From: MAG-121220-bin8 sp965655865
GTDB taxonomy: Bacteria; Bacteroidota; Bacteroidia; Flavobacteriales; Flavobacteriaceae
Reading direction: 5' to 3'
Assembly (NCBI GenBank): GCA_965655865.1
Contig: CBFHJJ010000001.1
Span: 124,001-188,000 of the forward strand
DNA: 64,000 nucleotides
In this document: piece after piece, positions 1 to 8,377 of the stretch
Position numbering within the stretch: position 1 is the stretch's first letter
Layout: each line of letters begins with the position of its first letter
The notes under the pieces: model-generated
What the model was told of the DNA's origin: nothing
What the model saw: only the letters and a program-made list of their open reading frames with translations
Databases searched by the model: none
Made by a program: the position numbers and the translations under genes

Positions 1-1
1 T

Positions 2-568
2 AGATATTGGAAAGTTGAAAGTTCTGTGAATAAGGGTAGATATGGATTGTCTTGGACAAATGCAAGTGGTGTAAATCGAAAAGTAATTTTCAACAACATG
101 TTAAGTGTACAATCAGACGATCCTTCAAATAATGATATATATGTTGGTATATGTAGTTTAATTGGTAATGGGTCAATTTGGGATTCAAGTGACGATTCTT
201 TGGAAAGTGAGTTAGCTGGTGTAACCTACTTATCAACCGAAAAAGGTACGTGTACTTCTGAAACTACATGTGAATATACAATACCTGATGATAATTCTAA
301 CAATAACAATAGATATGCTACGGGATGTGACACAAATACACTATATGTTATTGACCCTACAAGGACATGTAACGGTACTGTTAATGTAATAACCGCTAAT
401 GTTGCGACTGAGGGTGATATTATTTATATTACATCTGGTGTTAATTCTTGTGGAGATTTCGTTACGGAGTGTGCAACGGTCGGTTTTACAACAACCGAAT
501 CTGCTACGGCACTCAGAAGAGGTGAGAATGTTTTCTCAAGATGTGATACTTGTGTCGTTCCTGACTAA
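2..568 (+). CDS. Partial structural protein, C-terminal part
   Basis: The reading frame is open to the left edge, so the true start lies outside the window; the first GTG at 26 is probably internal. About 189 residues are visible, rich in Asn, Thr, Ser and Gly with at least ten Cys, ending in a CDTCVVPD-like tail. No membrane segment and no recognised domain. The composition resembles the next two genes, which look like virion tail or baseplate components, and all three run in the same direction. I infer a virion protein but do not recognise the family. Confidence 0.7.
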   Translation, partial: RYWKVESSVNKGRYGLSWTNASGVNRKVIFNNMLSVQSDDPSNNDIYVGICSLIGNGSIWDSSDDSLESELAGVTYLSTEKGTCTSETTCEYTIPDDNSNNNNRYATGCDTNTLYVIDPTRTCNGTVNVITANVATEGDIIYITSGVNSCGDFVTECATVGFTTTESATALRRGENVFSRCDTCVVPD

Positions 569-614
569 GAAGTAGTTTTTGATCATTCATATTTAAATTA
601 ATTTGTTTCCATTG

Positions 615-622
615 TATTTATA
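615..622 (+). promoter_or_regulatory. Candidate late promoter element TATTTATA
   Basis: TATTTATA lies 23 bases before the ATG of the Pro/Thr-linker structural gene. The same octamer, or a one-base variant, precedes several other late genes. Role inferred from recurrence only. Confidence 0.35.
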
Positions 623-645
623 TACATACGGTAAAATATTTCAAT

Positions 646-2481
646 ATGAGTAAATTAATAAGGGTAAATATAAATTTAGATAATAGTCATTCGTTGACAG
701 ATTTCCCTGTTGATATTTATAGTGGAACCACCACAACCAATGCGACAAATTTAATTCTTTCAAATGTAACAACAAGTCCGATTGATCTTACTGTTGATGA
801 TGAATTACTAACATTCGGATTAAAATTAGTTAGTACGGGTTGTTTAGACCAAGTACTATTAATTGAATCACCAAGAGTTGATTGTGAAATGTGTGCTGAT
901 TTTGTTGAACAGATTGAAACAACCCCACAAGTCACAAATCCACCATTAGTAAATTGTATTAATTCCTTAACCTTTATTGTTGAATATAATGGTAGTGGTG
1001 CTAATGGATCACCATGTCCTGGTGGTCATGGATGTAATAGGGCGAAGTTCGATATTATGGCGAATAGTGTAAATATTGGTCAGGTTAATATGAATAATGC
1101 AGGAGGAATATATGATGATCTAAATCGACCACCTAATTACCCTAACTATCCTGGTGCCAGTTCGGGTGACAGATATAATGCATTATCAATAACATCTCAA
1201 CAAGCTACGAATATTGCTAATAACTCCCCTGATGGTCTTATTGACTTCTCGTTTGACTGTGCATGTGTATGGTCAGGACCTAACCAAAACTGTCAAGGTT
1301 CTACTTGTCATACTGATGTTAGTTGGGTTAGAATAATAAAAGACATGGGATTATCGACAGAAGAAGAAATGTATAATGGTTGTCCTAATGGTAACTTTAT
1401 TGAAGATTTCAATCCATGTACTGAAACATTACCAGCACCAACCCCACCACCTACACCTGACGCAACACCAGCACCAACAAATGAATCAACACCAGTACCA
1501 ACAAATGAACCAACACCAGAACCTACACCTGACGCGACACCAAACCCAACACCTAATGCAACTGCAGAACCGACACCACCACCAAGCGATGGTGCAACCC
1601 CACAACCCACACCTAACCCTACACCAGAACCAACTCCACTACCGTCCGCTAATTGTGACTTTGATGTTGATGTAAATATCGCAGGTCCAACACCAGAACC
1701 TACACCAGAACCTACACCTGAAGCAACTCCTAATTGTGATTTCGATGTGGATATTGATATTGCGACTCCAACACCAGAACCATCACCAGAGCCAACTCCT
1801 GAAGCAACTCCTAATTGTGACTTTGATGTGGATATAGACATAGCAACTCCTACACCTGAACCATCACCAGAACCAACACCTGAACCAAGTGCTAATGTGA
1901 CTTGTGTGTGTATAGAGTTTACAAACGCATCTAATGGTGATAGAATTGGATATTACGATGATTGTGGTGGAATTCCACAAAGTGTGACTGTGGCGGGATA
2001 TGGTACAGAAAGTGTGTGTGGTAGTGGTAATAATATAACAGTATCGGACGCTAAACTAAATTACTCCATAGGTGGGGATTGTGTTAACGGTGTTTGTGCT
2101 GGATCAAATGTACAAATAACCGCTATTCTATTATCGAACACAGAATCATCACCAACACAGGCAAAATGTAGTGAAAATAATACGGGTGATATTGAAAATA
2201 GAGTTTATGTACTTTATAATACGACATGGTTCAAAACAGTAAACGGAGTAAATGTGGTTAAATCATCATTCTCACTAACAGATAATGAGATTATAAATGG
2301 TTCAAGTAGTGGATACAGTATACACCCTGACTCCATATCGTCAGCTACACCAACAGTCTTTAGAAATTCATCTAATGGAACATATATGATTGCGGATGAA
2401 TCAACAGAAAATGGTGTATTCGATAAAGTACTTTTTGTAAAAGATGGTAATTATGGAACCACGAATAATTGTGGGAAATAA
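646..2481 (+). CDS. Structural/adhesin-like protein with Pro/Thr linker repeats
   Basis: A 611-residue protein. Residues about 1-255 are a Cys- and Asn-containing N-terminal region. Residues about 262-412 are a long linker of PTPEPTPEP-type repeats. Within it a CDFDVDIDIA-like segment occurs three times, each flanked by TPEPTPEATPN-like spacers. Residues about 413-611 form a second Cys-containing globular region. There is no signal peptide. The layout of two globular ends joined by a stiff Pro-rich rod is typical of virion decoration or tail spike proteins; I infer a virion surface protein. The Pro/Thr composition recalls the -1 frame extension at 17.1-17.5 kb. No family recognised. Confidence 0.7.
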   Translation: MSKLIRVNINLDNSHSLTDFPVDIYSGTTTTNATNLILSNVTTSPIDLTVDDELLTFGLKLVSTGCLDQVLLIESPRVDCEMCADFVEQIETTPQVTNPPLVNCINSLTFIVEYNGSGANGSPCPGGHGCNRAKFDIMANSVNIGQVNMNNAGGIYDDLNRPPNYPNYPGASSGDRYNALSITSQQATNIANNSPDGLIDFSFDCACVWSGPNQNCQGSTCHTDVSWVRIIKDMGLSTEEEMYNGCPNGNFIEDFNPCTETLPAPTPPPTPDATPAPTNESTPVPTNEPTPEPTPDATPNPTPNATAEPTPPPSDGATPQPTPNPTPEPTPLPSANCDFDVDVNIAGPTPEPTPEPTPEATPNCDFDVDIDIATPTPEPSPEPTPEATPNCDFDVDIDIATPTPEPSPEPTPEPSANVTCVCIEFTNASNGDRIGYYDDCGGIPQSVTVAGYGTESVCGSGNNITVSDAKLNYSIGGDCVNGVCAGSNVQITAILLSNTESSPTQAKCSENNTGDIENRVYVLYNTTWFKTVNGVNVVKSSFSLTDNEIINGSSSGYSIHPDSISSATPTVFRNSSNGTYMIADESTENGVFDKVLFVKDGNYGTTNNCGK

Positions 2482-2501
2482 TAAATAAAATTATAATTAG
2501 A

Positions 2502-2509
2502 TATTTATA
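2502..2509 (+). promoter_or_regulatory. Candidate late promoter element TATTTATA
   Basis: TATTTATA lies 29 bases before the ATG at 2539. It overlaps a TATAAATA at 2506-2513, which is the T4 late-promoter consensus on the same strand. Either could be the functional element. Confidence 0.4.
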
Positions 2510-2538
2510 AATAACATTAAAATGTATATATTATAACT

Positions 2539-4839
2539 ATGAGTTTTTTAAGTCAAAACAATGCGGAATTTCTATCAGCGAGATTAACCCAAAAGGGTAG
2601 AAAATCAATCGCTCAGGGAGATTTTCAAATTAAATTTTTCCAAGTTGGAGATTCTGAGTTTGACTACACAGTACCATTTGACTCTTTAGATGGTATAGGT
2701 AATAACCCACAACAAAATGTGTTAGCCCCATTTGATAAAGACTCACAAGTTAAATACCCTTACTTATTGGATACTAACGGTACTACAACATATGGTGTAC
2801 CTGTTATGGATTCTATAACAGAAACCATTAAAAATGGAATGGGACCAGCGGGGTTTATTACAGAATACAAACCTTATGATAGTGATGAATGTTCGGGTAC
2901 TACTGTAGAATGTACGAGTGTTCGTATACCATTAAGTGGTACATCTACAAGTTTTATTACAGGGACCACTATACAATTTACTGAGACGTTAGCATACTTA
3001 GATTGTAATAACGGTGCAATTACAGATATTGACACAAATAACCTATCAAGATTTAATGGTTGTGAATATGTTACTGTAGTATACAATAATCAGTTTGTTT
3101 CGGAAGAACAAGTTATTACTGGTAATTCAACAAGTTTAATTTATAAGATAGTTGATATAAGTGTAGTAACGGGTTCTACAATAACACCTGAATGTGATAC
3201 AGTCATTACGGGTCAAACAACAATAACAATAGATAGAGTTGTACCTAATTTTACGAGTTTAGGTGGATATGCACAAGTCATTTGTAATAAGTGTAATATT
3301 GAACATCCTTTAGAACCTAAAGTATCACCATATTGTGTTTCAAATCAAGTTGATCCAAGAGAACAACACGACCCATGGTCATTAAATGTTGTATGGCAGG
3401 AAAAACCCATAGGTGCAGATGTTGATGGTATTGATGAAAATGTATCAGGGTATACCAGTAGTAAACATATTTCAACAATGGAATATCTTGGTTATGGAAT
3501 ATCTGATGGGCAAGTTAGTAATACAGGTGTAACATATTCAAATTCATTTGATGAACCAATAAGTGTTTTACCTGAAGAACAAAAATGTATTGCGGTAATT
3601 CACTATACTGAATTGGGTCATATATTTCAAGATCCTGATAGATTCTTTAAATACGATGACTACATCGGTAGTTCAACGACTGAAGGTGTCTTAGTTGATG
3701 ATGAAGTAGTCGAAGATGTAAATTTCTTCAATGTTTATTTACCATTTATTTACTATGAAAATAGTACGGGTACCACTATAGGCGCTGAATTTAAAATGGA
3801 TACTACAGATTACTATATAGATTCCACCTTTGCTGGAACACCTGGAGATATTAGAACTAATAACATAAAATATAGATTTCTTATTGATGAAACAGGTGAA
3901 AAAGTAGGTAAGGTTTTTGTAGATAAAAAAATTATAGTGTTTGATGATCAAGAATTAGTAGCACTACTTGATTATAGATCAAACAGAAGATATACATTAC
4001 CAACACCTAAAGCATATCACATACCAAGTGATACACCTATAAGTGATTCGTGTTTCTCAGGAAGTACAGCACAAACATATTGGGTTACGTATATGTTAGA
4101 GTATTCGGGAGATAAATCGTTAAATGGGTTACCATGTAATAATTTCTCTAAAATACAAATAAACGAAGTAGAGGGTACGTGTGATGTTGTATACCCATCT
4201 AATATAGCATTAAAGTGGGGTGGTTCAACAGATCATCCAAATGGGGTTGGATCTTTCCAACATTTACAAACATCGTTTATTGGTGCAACACAAGGATTTA
4301 TTGCTGACAAGTTAAAAGTTTTAGTTCAAGAAACAACTAACAATACTGATTTACTACCTGATCCAAATTTATGGACTGAAATTGATATTACAAGTAGAAT
4401 ACCAAATCATGTAACAAATAGTTTAATCAACCCAATAAACTTAAGAGATTTTTCTTTTATAATAACAGGATCTGATATTGAGAATGGTTCTTTATTTGAT
4501 TTGGAAAGTTATATTACAAATGATAACGATTATTTAGGTTATACGGGATCAACAACACAACCACAATTTGGCGATGAACAACCGTTCCCTGGTAGTGTTA
4601 AACTTGTCAGGTCAACTGATATCGAAGAAATGAGATTTTTAGTAAATTTACCACACTCACAGTTTACTAATACACAGAACCCCACATACAGTACACAACA
4701 GAAAGGTATTGAGAAAGATAAATATGTGACTGAAGTGGTGTTATTAGATCAAAATAAAGACGCATTGGTGACCGCAAAAACCTCATCTCCCGTCAAAAGA
4801 AAAGGGACACAGGTAATTTCAGTAAAAATAGACTTCTAA
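2539..4839 (+). CDS. T4-like tail/baseplate structural protein, unknown function
   Basis: A 766-residue protein. The N-terminus (LSARLTQKGRKSIAQGDF, then FFQVGDSEFDY) is a pattern I associate with structural proteins of uncultured T4-like phages, but I cannot assign a T4 gene number. The rest is Thr/Ser/Asn rich with no membrane segments, and the C-terminus is basic (SSPVKRKGTQVISVKI). It follows two other structural genes and has a late-type promoter candidate upstream. Known: the N-terminal pattern recurs in virion proteins. Inferred: a tail or baseplate component. Confidence 0.7.
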   Translation: MSFLSQNNAEFLSARLTQKGRKSIAQGDFQIKFFQVGDSEFDYTVPFDSLDGIGNNPQQNVLAPFDKDSQVKYPYLLDTNGTTTYGVPVMDSITETIKNGMGPAGFITEYKPYDSDECSGTTVECTSVRIPLSGTSTSFITGTTIQFTETLAYLDCNNGAITDIDTNNLSRFNGCEYVTVVYNNQFVSEEQVITGNSTSLIYKIVDISVVTGSTITPECDTVITGQTTITIDRVVPNFTSLGGYAQVICNKCNIEHPLEPKVSPYCVSNQVDPREQHDPWSLNVVWQEKPIGADVDGIDENVSGYTSSKHISTMEYLGYGISDGQVSNTGVTYSNSFDEPISVLPEEQKCIAVIHYTELGHIFQDPDRFFKYDDYIGSSTTEGVLVDDEVVEDVNFFNVYLPFIYYENSTGTTIGAEFKMDTTDYYIDSTFAGTPGDIRTNNIKYRFLIDETGEKVGKVFVDKKIIVFDDQELVALLDYRSNRRYTLPTPKAYHIPSDTPISDSCFSGSTAQTYWVTYMLEYSGDKSLNGLPCNNFSKIQINEVEGTCDVVYPSNIALKWGGSTDHPNGVGSFQHLQTSFIGATQGFIADKLKVLVQETTNNTDLLPDPNLWTEIDITSRIPNHVTNSLINPINLRDFSFIITGSDIENGSLFDLESYITNDNDYLGYTGSTTQPQFGDEQPFPGSVKLVRSTDIEEMRFLVNLPHSQFTNTQNPTYSTQQKGIEKDKYVTEVVLLDQNKDALVTAKTSSPVKRKGTQVISVKIDF

Positions 4840-4903
4840 AGAATTTAATTAGTGTTTACTATTGAATGATAATTATGTATAATTATCACATATATAACAT
4901 TAT

Positions 4904-5512
4904 ATGAATAGTAAATTTAAAAATAAACCTAAAATTTTAGGTTTGGACATCTCAACTAAGACTATTGGTTGGGCTTTATTTGATATAACAGGTTCTCATT
5001 TATTGGAGTTAACTCACTTCACACCTAAGATTAAACCAAAACCAGAGGATAAAATTGAAGAATTACTTAAGAAATCAGAAGGGTTTGCAGAACAACTTGA
5101 GAAATACAAGGATATGGGAATCACAAAGGTTATAATTGAGGAACCATTACTAAATTCTAACAACGTTTATACTGTTGGTACTTTATTGAGGTATAATAGT
5201 ATGGTTTTAAAATCATGTTTCGATATATTGGGTGTTGTCCCAAATTTCATATCTACGTATAATGCTCGAAAGTTTGCATTTCCAGACCTTGTTGGTAAAA
5301 ACACAAAAGGTAGAAACGTACTATTTGGTGGATACCCGAAAGACATAGATAAAAAACATGTAGTATGGGAACACGTCAATGACTTATTTCCTGAAGTTGA
5401 ATGGGGTATATCAACGAGAACTGGAAACTTGAAAAAGGAAAATTATGATATGAGTGATGCTGCAACTGCAGTAATCGGATATATTAATAAAATAAAATTA
5501 GAAAAAACATAG
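4904..5512 (+). CDS. RuvC-like Holliday junction resolvase
   Basis: A 202-residue protein with a RuvC/RNase H-type fold signature. The first strand carries the catalytic Asp in LGLDISTKTIGWALFD (Asp15). A Glu pair follows in VIIEEPLL (Glu79/80), and acidic residues sit in the C-terminal helix YDMSDAATAVIGY (Asp182, Asp185). Such enzymes cut four-way DNA junctions with Mg2+; in phages they resolve recombination intermediates before packaging, the role T4 gp49 fills with another fold. It opens the nucleic-acid block and is separated from the primase by a strong terminator. Family assignment is good; substrate is inferred. Confidence 0.8.
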   Translation: MNSKFKNKPKILGLDISTKTIGWALFDITGSHLLELTHFTPKIKPKPEDKIEELLKKSEGFAEQLEKYKDMGITKVIIEEPLLNSNNVYTVGTLLRYNSMVLKSCFDILGVVPNFISTYNARKFAFPDLVGKNTKGRNVLFGGYPKDIDKKHVVWEHVNDLFPEVEWGISTRTGNLKKENYDMSDAATAVIGYINKIKLEKT

Positions 5513-5637
5513 TAGGGACTTTACTTTACGGAAATGTTTTGTTATATTAATCATAGGACGGGGCGTATGAAGTTAACGTTAAAGATAAAGTGAAATTATT
5601 TCATTAGATTCTGTTAATTTTAATACGTTAGTTGGTT
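5513..5637 (+). other. Non-coding leader/ncRNA candidate before terminator
   Basis: About 125 bases without a convincing reading frame, between the resolvase stop and a perfect terminator. It contains TTAACGTTAA, a small TGAAAT/TTTCA hairpin and a GC-rich block GGACGGGGCG that stands out in this AT-rich DNA. Together with the terminator this could be a small transcript or the 3' UTR of the resolvase mRNA. No tRNA cloverleaf could be folded by eye. Confidence 0.35.
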
Positions 5638-5673
5638 GTCCCCAGGGAGTGGTGTTCCTGGGGACTTTTTTTT
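5638..5673 (+). terminator. Rho-independent terminator
   Basis: Perfect 9-bp stem GTCCCCAGG / CCTGGGGAC with a 10-base loop, followed by eight T. It ends transcription from the resolvase side and shows that the upstream in-frame ATG at 5649 cannot be the primase start. Confidence 0.92.
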
Positions 5674-5694
5674 GTCATTTTTTTTTCGTATATT
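5666..5694 (+). promoter_or_regulatory. Weak candidate promoter TTT-N20-TATATT
   Basis: TATATT at 5689-5694 lies 20 bases after a T-run belonging to the terminator, giving the same spacing as the better TTG-N20-TATATT sites in this window. It would start transcription almost at the primase ATG (5703). Confidence 0.3.
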
Positions 5695-5702
5695 ATTCTA
5701 TA

Positions 5703-6638
5703 ATGACCAAAGACGCAGATTTTTCGTTAGTTGTTGATGTTCTACAGGACATTTTCGGTGAACCTCATAATCATAATGATTATAGAGGTCAAATCTCTTT
5801 TGATTGTCCTGTGTGTTCAGACATAAAAGGTTTAGATGATGGGGATGGAAAGGGTAATTTGGAAATCAATTACATGAGTTATGTTTACAAATGTTGGTCA
5901 TGTGCGGAGACTGAAAATACCAAAGGTCACTTAAATAGATTAGTTAGGAAGTATGCGTCACCGAGACAATTCAAACAATTTAAATTATATACACCTGAAG
6001 ACTTAGTTACTGTTGTAGATAAAAGAGACACAATTGTTCGACTACCATATGAGTTTGTTGAGTTTAGTAAGTCCTCAGAGGGTAGACAAATGACACACAA
6101 ATTTAGGGAGGCGTTTAACTACCTAAAGTCGAGAAACATCACAAAAGAGATGATTATAAAACATCGAATTGGGTATTGTGATAGTGGTCCATATGAAAAT
6201 AGAATCTTAGTACCATCTTATGATAATAAAGGGTATGTAAATTTCTTCGTTGCAAGATCATTTCTTAGTTGGACGAGAATGAAATATAAAAATCCACAGG
6301 CAGATAAGACAAGTCTTATTTGGAATGAACATATGGTGGATTGGTCTAAACCAGTTTATTTGGTAGAGGGTGTGTTCGACAGTTTATTTTTAGATAATTC
6401 AATACCAATGTTAGGTAAGTTTATAACCGAACATCTTTTTATGACCCTTTATGAAAAGGCAAAAAAAGTAGTGATTGTTTTAGATGGTGATGCGTGGGAT
6501 GACACAGAAAAGTTATATCACAGAATGAACGCAGGAAAATTATTAGGAAAAATATGGGTAATGAAGTTACCAATGGATAGGGATATTGCAGACATGCAAG
6601 GTGATCTATCAGAGTTTAAAGAAATACAATTAGATTAA
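5703..6638 (+). CDS. DNA primase, zinc-ribbon plus TOPRIM
   Basis: 311 residues from ATG 5703; the in-frame ATG at 5649 lies inside the terminator stem and is rejected. Residues 33-67 are a zinc ribbon, FDCPVC (Cys35, Cys38) and YKCWSC (Cys64, Cys67). A TOPRIM domain follows, with Glu222 in YLVEGVFDSLFL and the Asp pair in VIVLDGDAWDD (Asp261, Asp263). This is the architecture of bacterial and T7-type primases, which make RNA primers at the replication fork; no helicase domain is attached. Stop and the next ATG share a base (TAATG), so translation is coupled to the nuclease downstream. Confidence 0.88.
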   Translation: MTKDADFSLVVDVLQDIFGEPHNHNDYRGQISFDCPVCSDIKGLDDGDGKGNLEINYMSYVYKCWSCAETENTKGHLNRLVRKYASPRQFKQFKLYTPEDLVTVVDKRDTIVRLPYEFVEFSKSSEGRQMTHKFREAFNYLKSRNITKEMIIKHRIGYCDSGPYENRILVPSYDNKGYVNFFVARSFLSWTRMKYKNPQADKTSLIWNEHMVDWSKPVYLVEGVFDSLFLDNSIPMLGKFITEHLFMTLYEKAKKVVIVLDGDAWDDTEKLYHRMNAGKLLGKIWVMKLPMDRDIADMQGDLSEFKEIQLD

Positions 6639-7492
6639 TGGATTTAAAATTAGAAGCAGAAAAAATTAGAAAAGTATTAAATAGAAGAAGAAAGAACATT
6701 GATTTGTCTTTTATAGAAGAGGATCACATTTACTATATGAGAGACGAACATGGGATGATTAGGTCAAATTATCCATCGGTCTCAAAAATCATAAAGAAAT
6801 TCTACGAGGAATTTCAGGCAGATGCAATATCACTAAGAATGTCTAAAGGTGATAAAACAAAACAAAAACTATTATTACAAGAGTGGGCGGATAAAGGTAC
6901 ATACGCCACCAACCAAGGAAGTCGAGTGCATTATATTTTAGAAAAAGACTTAATAGAACAATATGGTGATTATAAAAAGGTAAGAGAACCGATTTATACC
7001 TGTGATGACGAACAAATAGAAAGAAGTAATAATATGATTGATGCGGGTCATAAATTCCTTGACTTGATGCACGAAAGAAATGCGGTATTACTTGATACTG
7101 AAATTGTTTTAGGAGATCCTGACTTAGGTTACGTGGGTCAACCCGATAAAGTGTGGTTAGTTGAAAACAAACAAGGTACGGACTATGGTATTTTAATAAC
7201 TGATTGGAAAACAAATAAACCTGTCAACTTTAAAAAACAAAGGTACACTAAGAAAATGTATCCACCATTTAATAATATTGATAGTACTGCACTTGGACAC
7301 TATTATTTACAACTACCTTTCTATGGTAGGTTAATTAATAAAATGTTAGAGGGTACGGAGTTTGAGAATAAAAAGTTATTGGGTTCTATAATTGTACTTG
7401 TAAAAGAAGATGGTGAGTTTGAAGAGTACAAAGTACCAATGGATGTTATTCAGAAGGTATACCTATTAGATATGGAAAAAGTGTTAAAATAA
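6638..7492 (+). CDS. PD-(D/E)XK (RecB/Cas4-like) nuclease
   Basis: 284 residues. An early GSRVHYILEKDL supplies the His-containing motif typical of RecB-family nucleases. Then GYVGQPDKVWLV (Asp) and ILITDWKTNK (Asp-x-Lys) give the metal-binding D...DxK core. The enzyme should cut or resect DNA with Mg2+. Genes on both sides are replication or recombination functions and are coupled by TAATG overlaps at both ends. No Fe-S cysteine cluster is seen, so it is RecB-like rather than a true Cas4. Exact role is inferred. Confidence 0.8.
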   Translation: MDLKLEAEKIRKVLNRRRKNIDLSFIEEDHIYYMRDEHGMIRSNYPSVSKIIKKFYEEFQADAISLRMSKGDKTKQKLLLQEWADKGTYATNQGSRVHYILEKDLIEQYGDYKKVREPIYTCDDEQIERSNNMIDAGHKFLDLMHERNAVLLDTEIVLGDPDLGYVGQPDKVWLVENKQGTDYGILITDWKTNKPVNFKKQRYTKKMYPPFNNIDSTALGHYYLQLPFYGRLINKMLEGTEFENKKLLGSIIVLVKEDGEFEEYKVPMDVIQKVYLLDMEKVLK

Positions 7493-7953
7493 TGAGAATT
7501 GTAGCTGATAATAAAATAGTTGGGTTTACTGCGGGTAATTTTGACTTATTACATCCAGGTTACATATATACATTTGAAACTGCAAAACAACACTGTGATT
7601 GGTTTGTGGTGTTTTTACAAAAAGACCCATCACTTCATAGGAAAAGTAAATATAAACCTGTCATACCCTTATATGAGAGATATAAAACATTAATGTCCAT
7701 ACAACATATAGATGAAGTGTTTATATATCAAACTGAGGAAGAATTGTTAAATTTAATATCTATTATTAAACCTGATGTTAGAATATTAGGTGAGGATTAT
7801 CTTGGAAAATCATTTACAGGTGATGATTTACCAATAGAAGTAATTTACACAACCAGATCTCATGGTTGGTCGACAACTAAAATAAAAGATCTGATCACAA
7901 AACAGACCATAGAACAAAACCCAAACATATTAAATGATGGAGAAGAAATATAA
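7492..7953 (+). CDS. Cytidylyltransferase-like nucleotidyltransferase, copy 1
   Basis: 153 residues of the HIGH-type nucleotidyltransferase fold. TAGNFDLLHPGY is the nucleotide-binding signature, with the second His of HxGH replaced by Tyr. The C-terminal SHGWSTTKIKDLI matches the ISTT-type signature of glycerol-3-phosphate cytidylyltransferase and relatives. Such enzymes join CMP or AMP to a phosphorylated alcohol or sugar. A second copy follows with a 20-base overlap, apparently a tandem duplication. Its position inside a replication/recombination operon is unexpected; the substrate cannot be read from the sequence. Confidence 0.8.
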   Translation: MRIVADNKIVGFTAGNFDLLHPGYIYTFETAKQHCDWFVVFLQKDPSLHRKSKYKPVIPLYERYKTLMSIQHIDEVFIYQTEEELLNLISIIKPDVRILGEDYLGKSFTGDDLPIEVIYTTRSHGWSTTKIKDLITKQTIEQNPNILNDGEEI

Positions 7954-8377
7954 GAAAGGGATAATTGCAGGTAATTTCGATATTATTCACCCAGGTTATG
8001 TTCATATGTTTCGAGAGTGTAGTGAAATATGTGAAAGATTTGTAGTTCTACTACATACAGACTCATCAATTGAACGACCCGATACTAAATTAAAACCAAT
8101 CCTCAGTGTTGAAGAAAGAATAAAAACTTTACTATCTATTAGATATATAAATGACGTACACATTTATACGTATGAGAAAGATCTTTTGGAGTTAATAAAG
8201 GACACTAACCCTGACGTAAGGTTTTTGGGGGATGATTATAAAGATCGAACCAATTTTACGGGGTCCGAGTTAGATATACCAATACATTATGTGGGAAGAG
8301 AACATGGTTGGAGTACAACTAAATTTAAAAAATTAATACACGATGAATATCGTAAAAAAATGAAATTAGATGATTAA
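7934..8377 (+). CDS. Cytidylyltransferase-like nucleotidyltransferase, copy 2
   Basis: 147 residues, clearly paralogous to the preceding gene along its length: IAGNFDIIHPGYVHMF aligns with the first signature, again with HPGY, and EHGWSTTKFKKLI with the second. Both copies keep the two signatures, so both are probably active, perhaps as a heterodimer. ATG 7934 is chosen (7937 is also possible). The gene overlaps copy 1 by 20 bases and the gp47-like gene by 8 bases. Substrate unknown. Confidence 0.8.
   Translation: MMEKKYKKGIIAGNFDIIHPGYVHMFRECSEICERFVVLLHTDSSIERPDTKLKPILSVEERIKTLLSIRYINDVHIYTYEKDLLELIKDTNPDVRFLGDDYKDRTNFTGSELDIPIHYVGREHGWSTTKFKKLIHDEYRKKMKLDD

Noticed and set aside
1376..1675. 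Plus-strand His/Gln-rich open frame inside the linker region
   Set aside because: Shadow frame of the PTPEPT repeats in another register.
1308..1841. Minus-strand open frame of 177 codons, Gly/Val/Ser-rich
   Set aside because: It is the antisense of the Pro/Thr repeats; composition (GVGSGVGSG) follows directly from the repeat DNA and there is no promoter or start signal.
2506..2513. T4 late promoter TATAAATA as the general late element
   Set aside because: Only this good copy was noticed before a late gene, whereas TATTTAT variants recur; kept only as an overlap note.
5513..5637. tRNA gene
   Set aside because: No cloverleaf with acceptor stem and T-loop (GTTCRANYC) could be found here or in other gaps.
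5649..5702. Upstream in-frame ATG for the primase
   Set aside because: It lies within the terminator stem-loop, and the added 18 residues are hydrophobic Phe-rich T-run translation.
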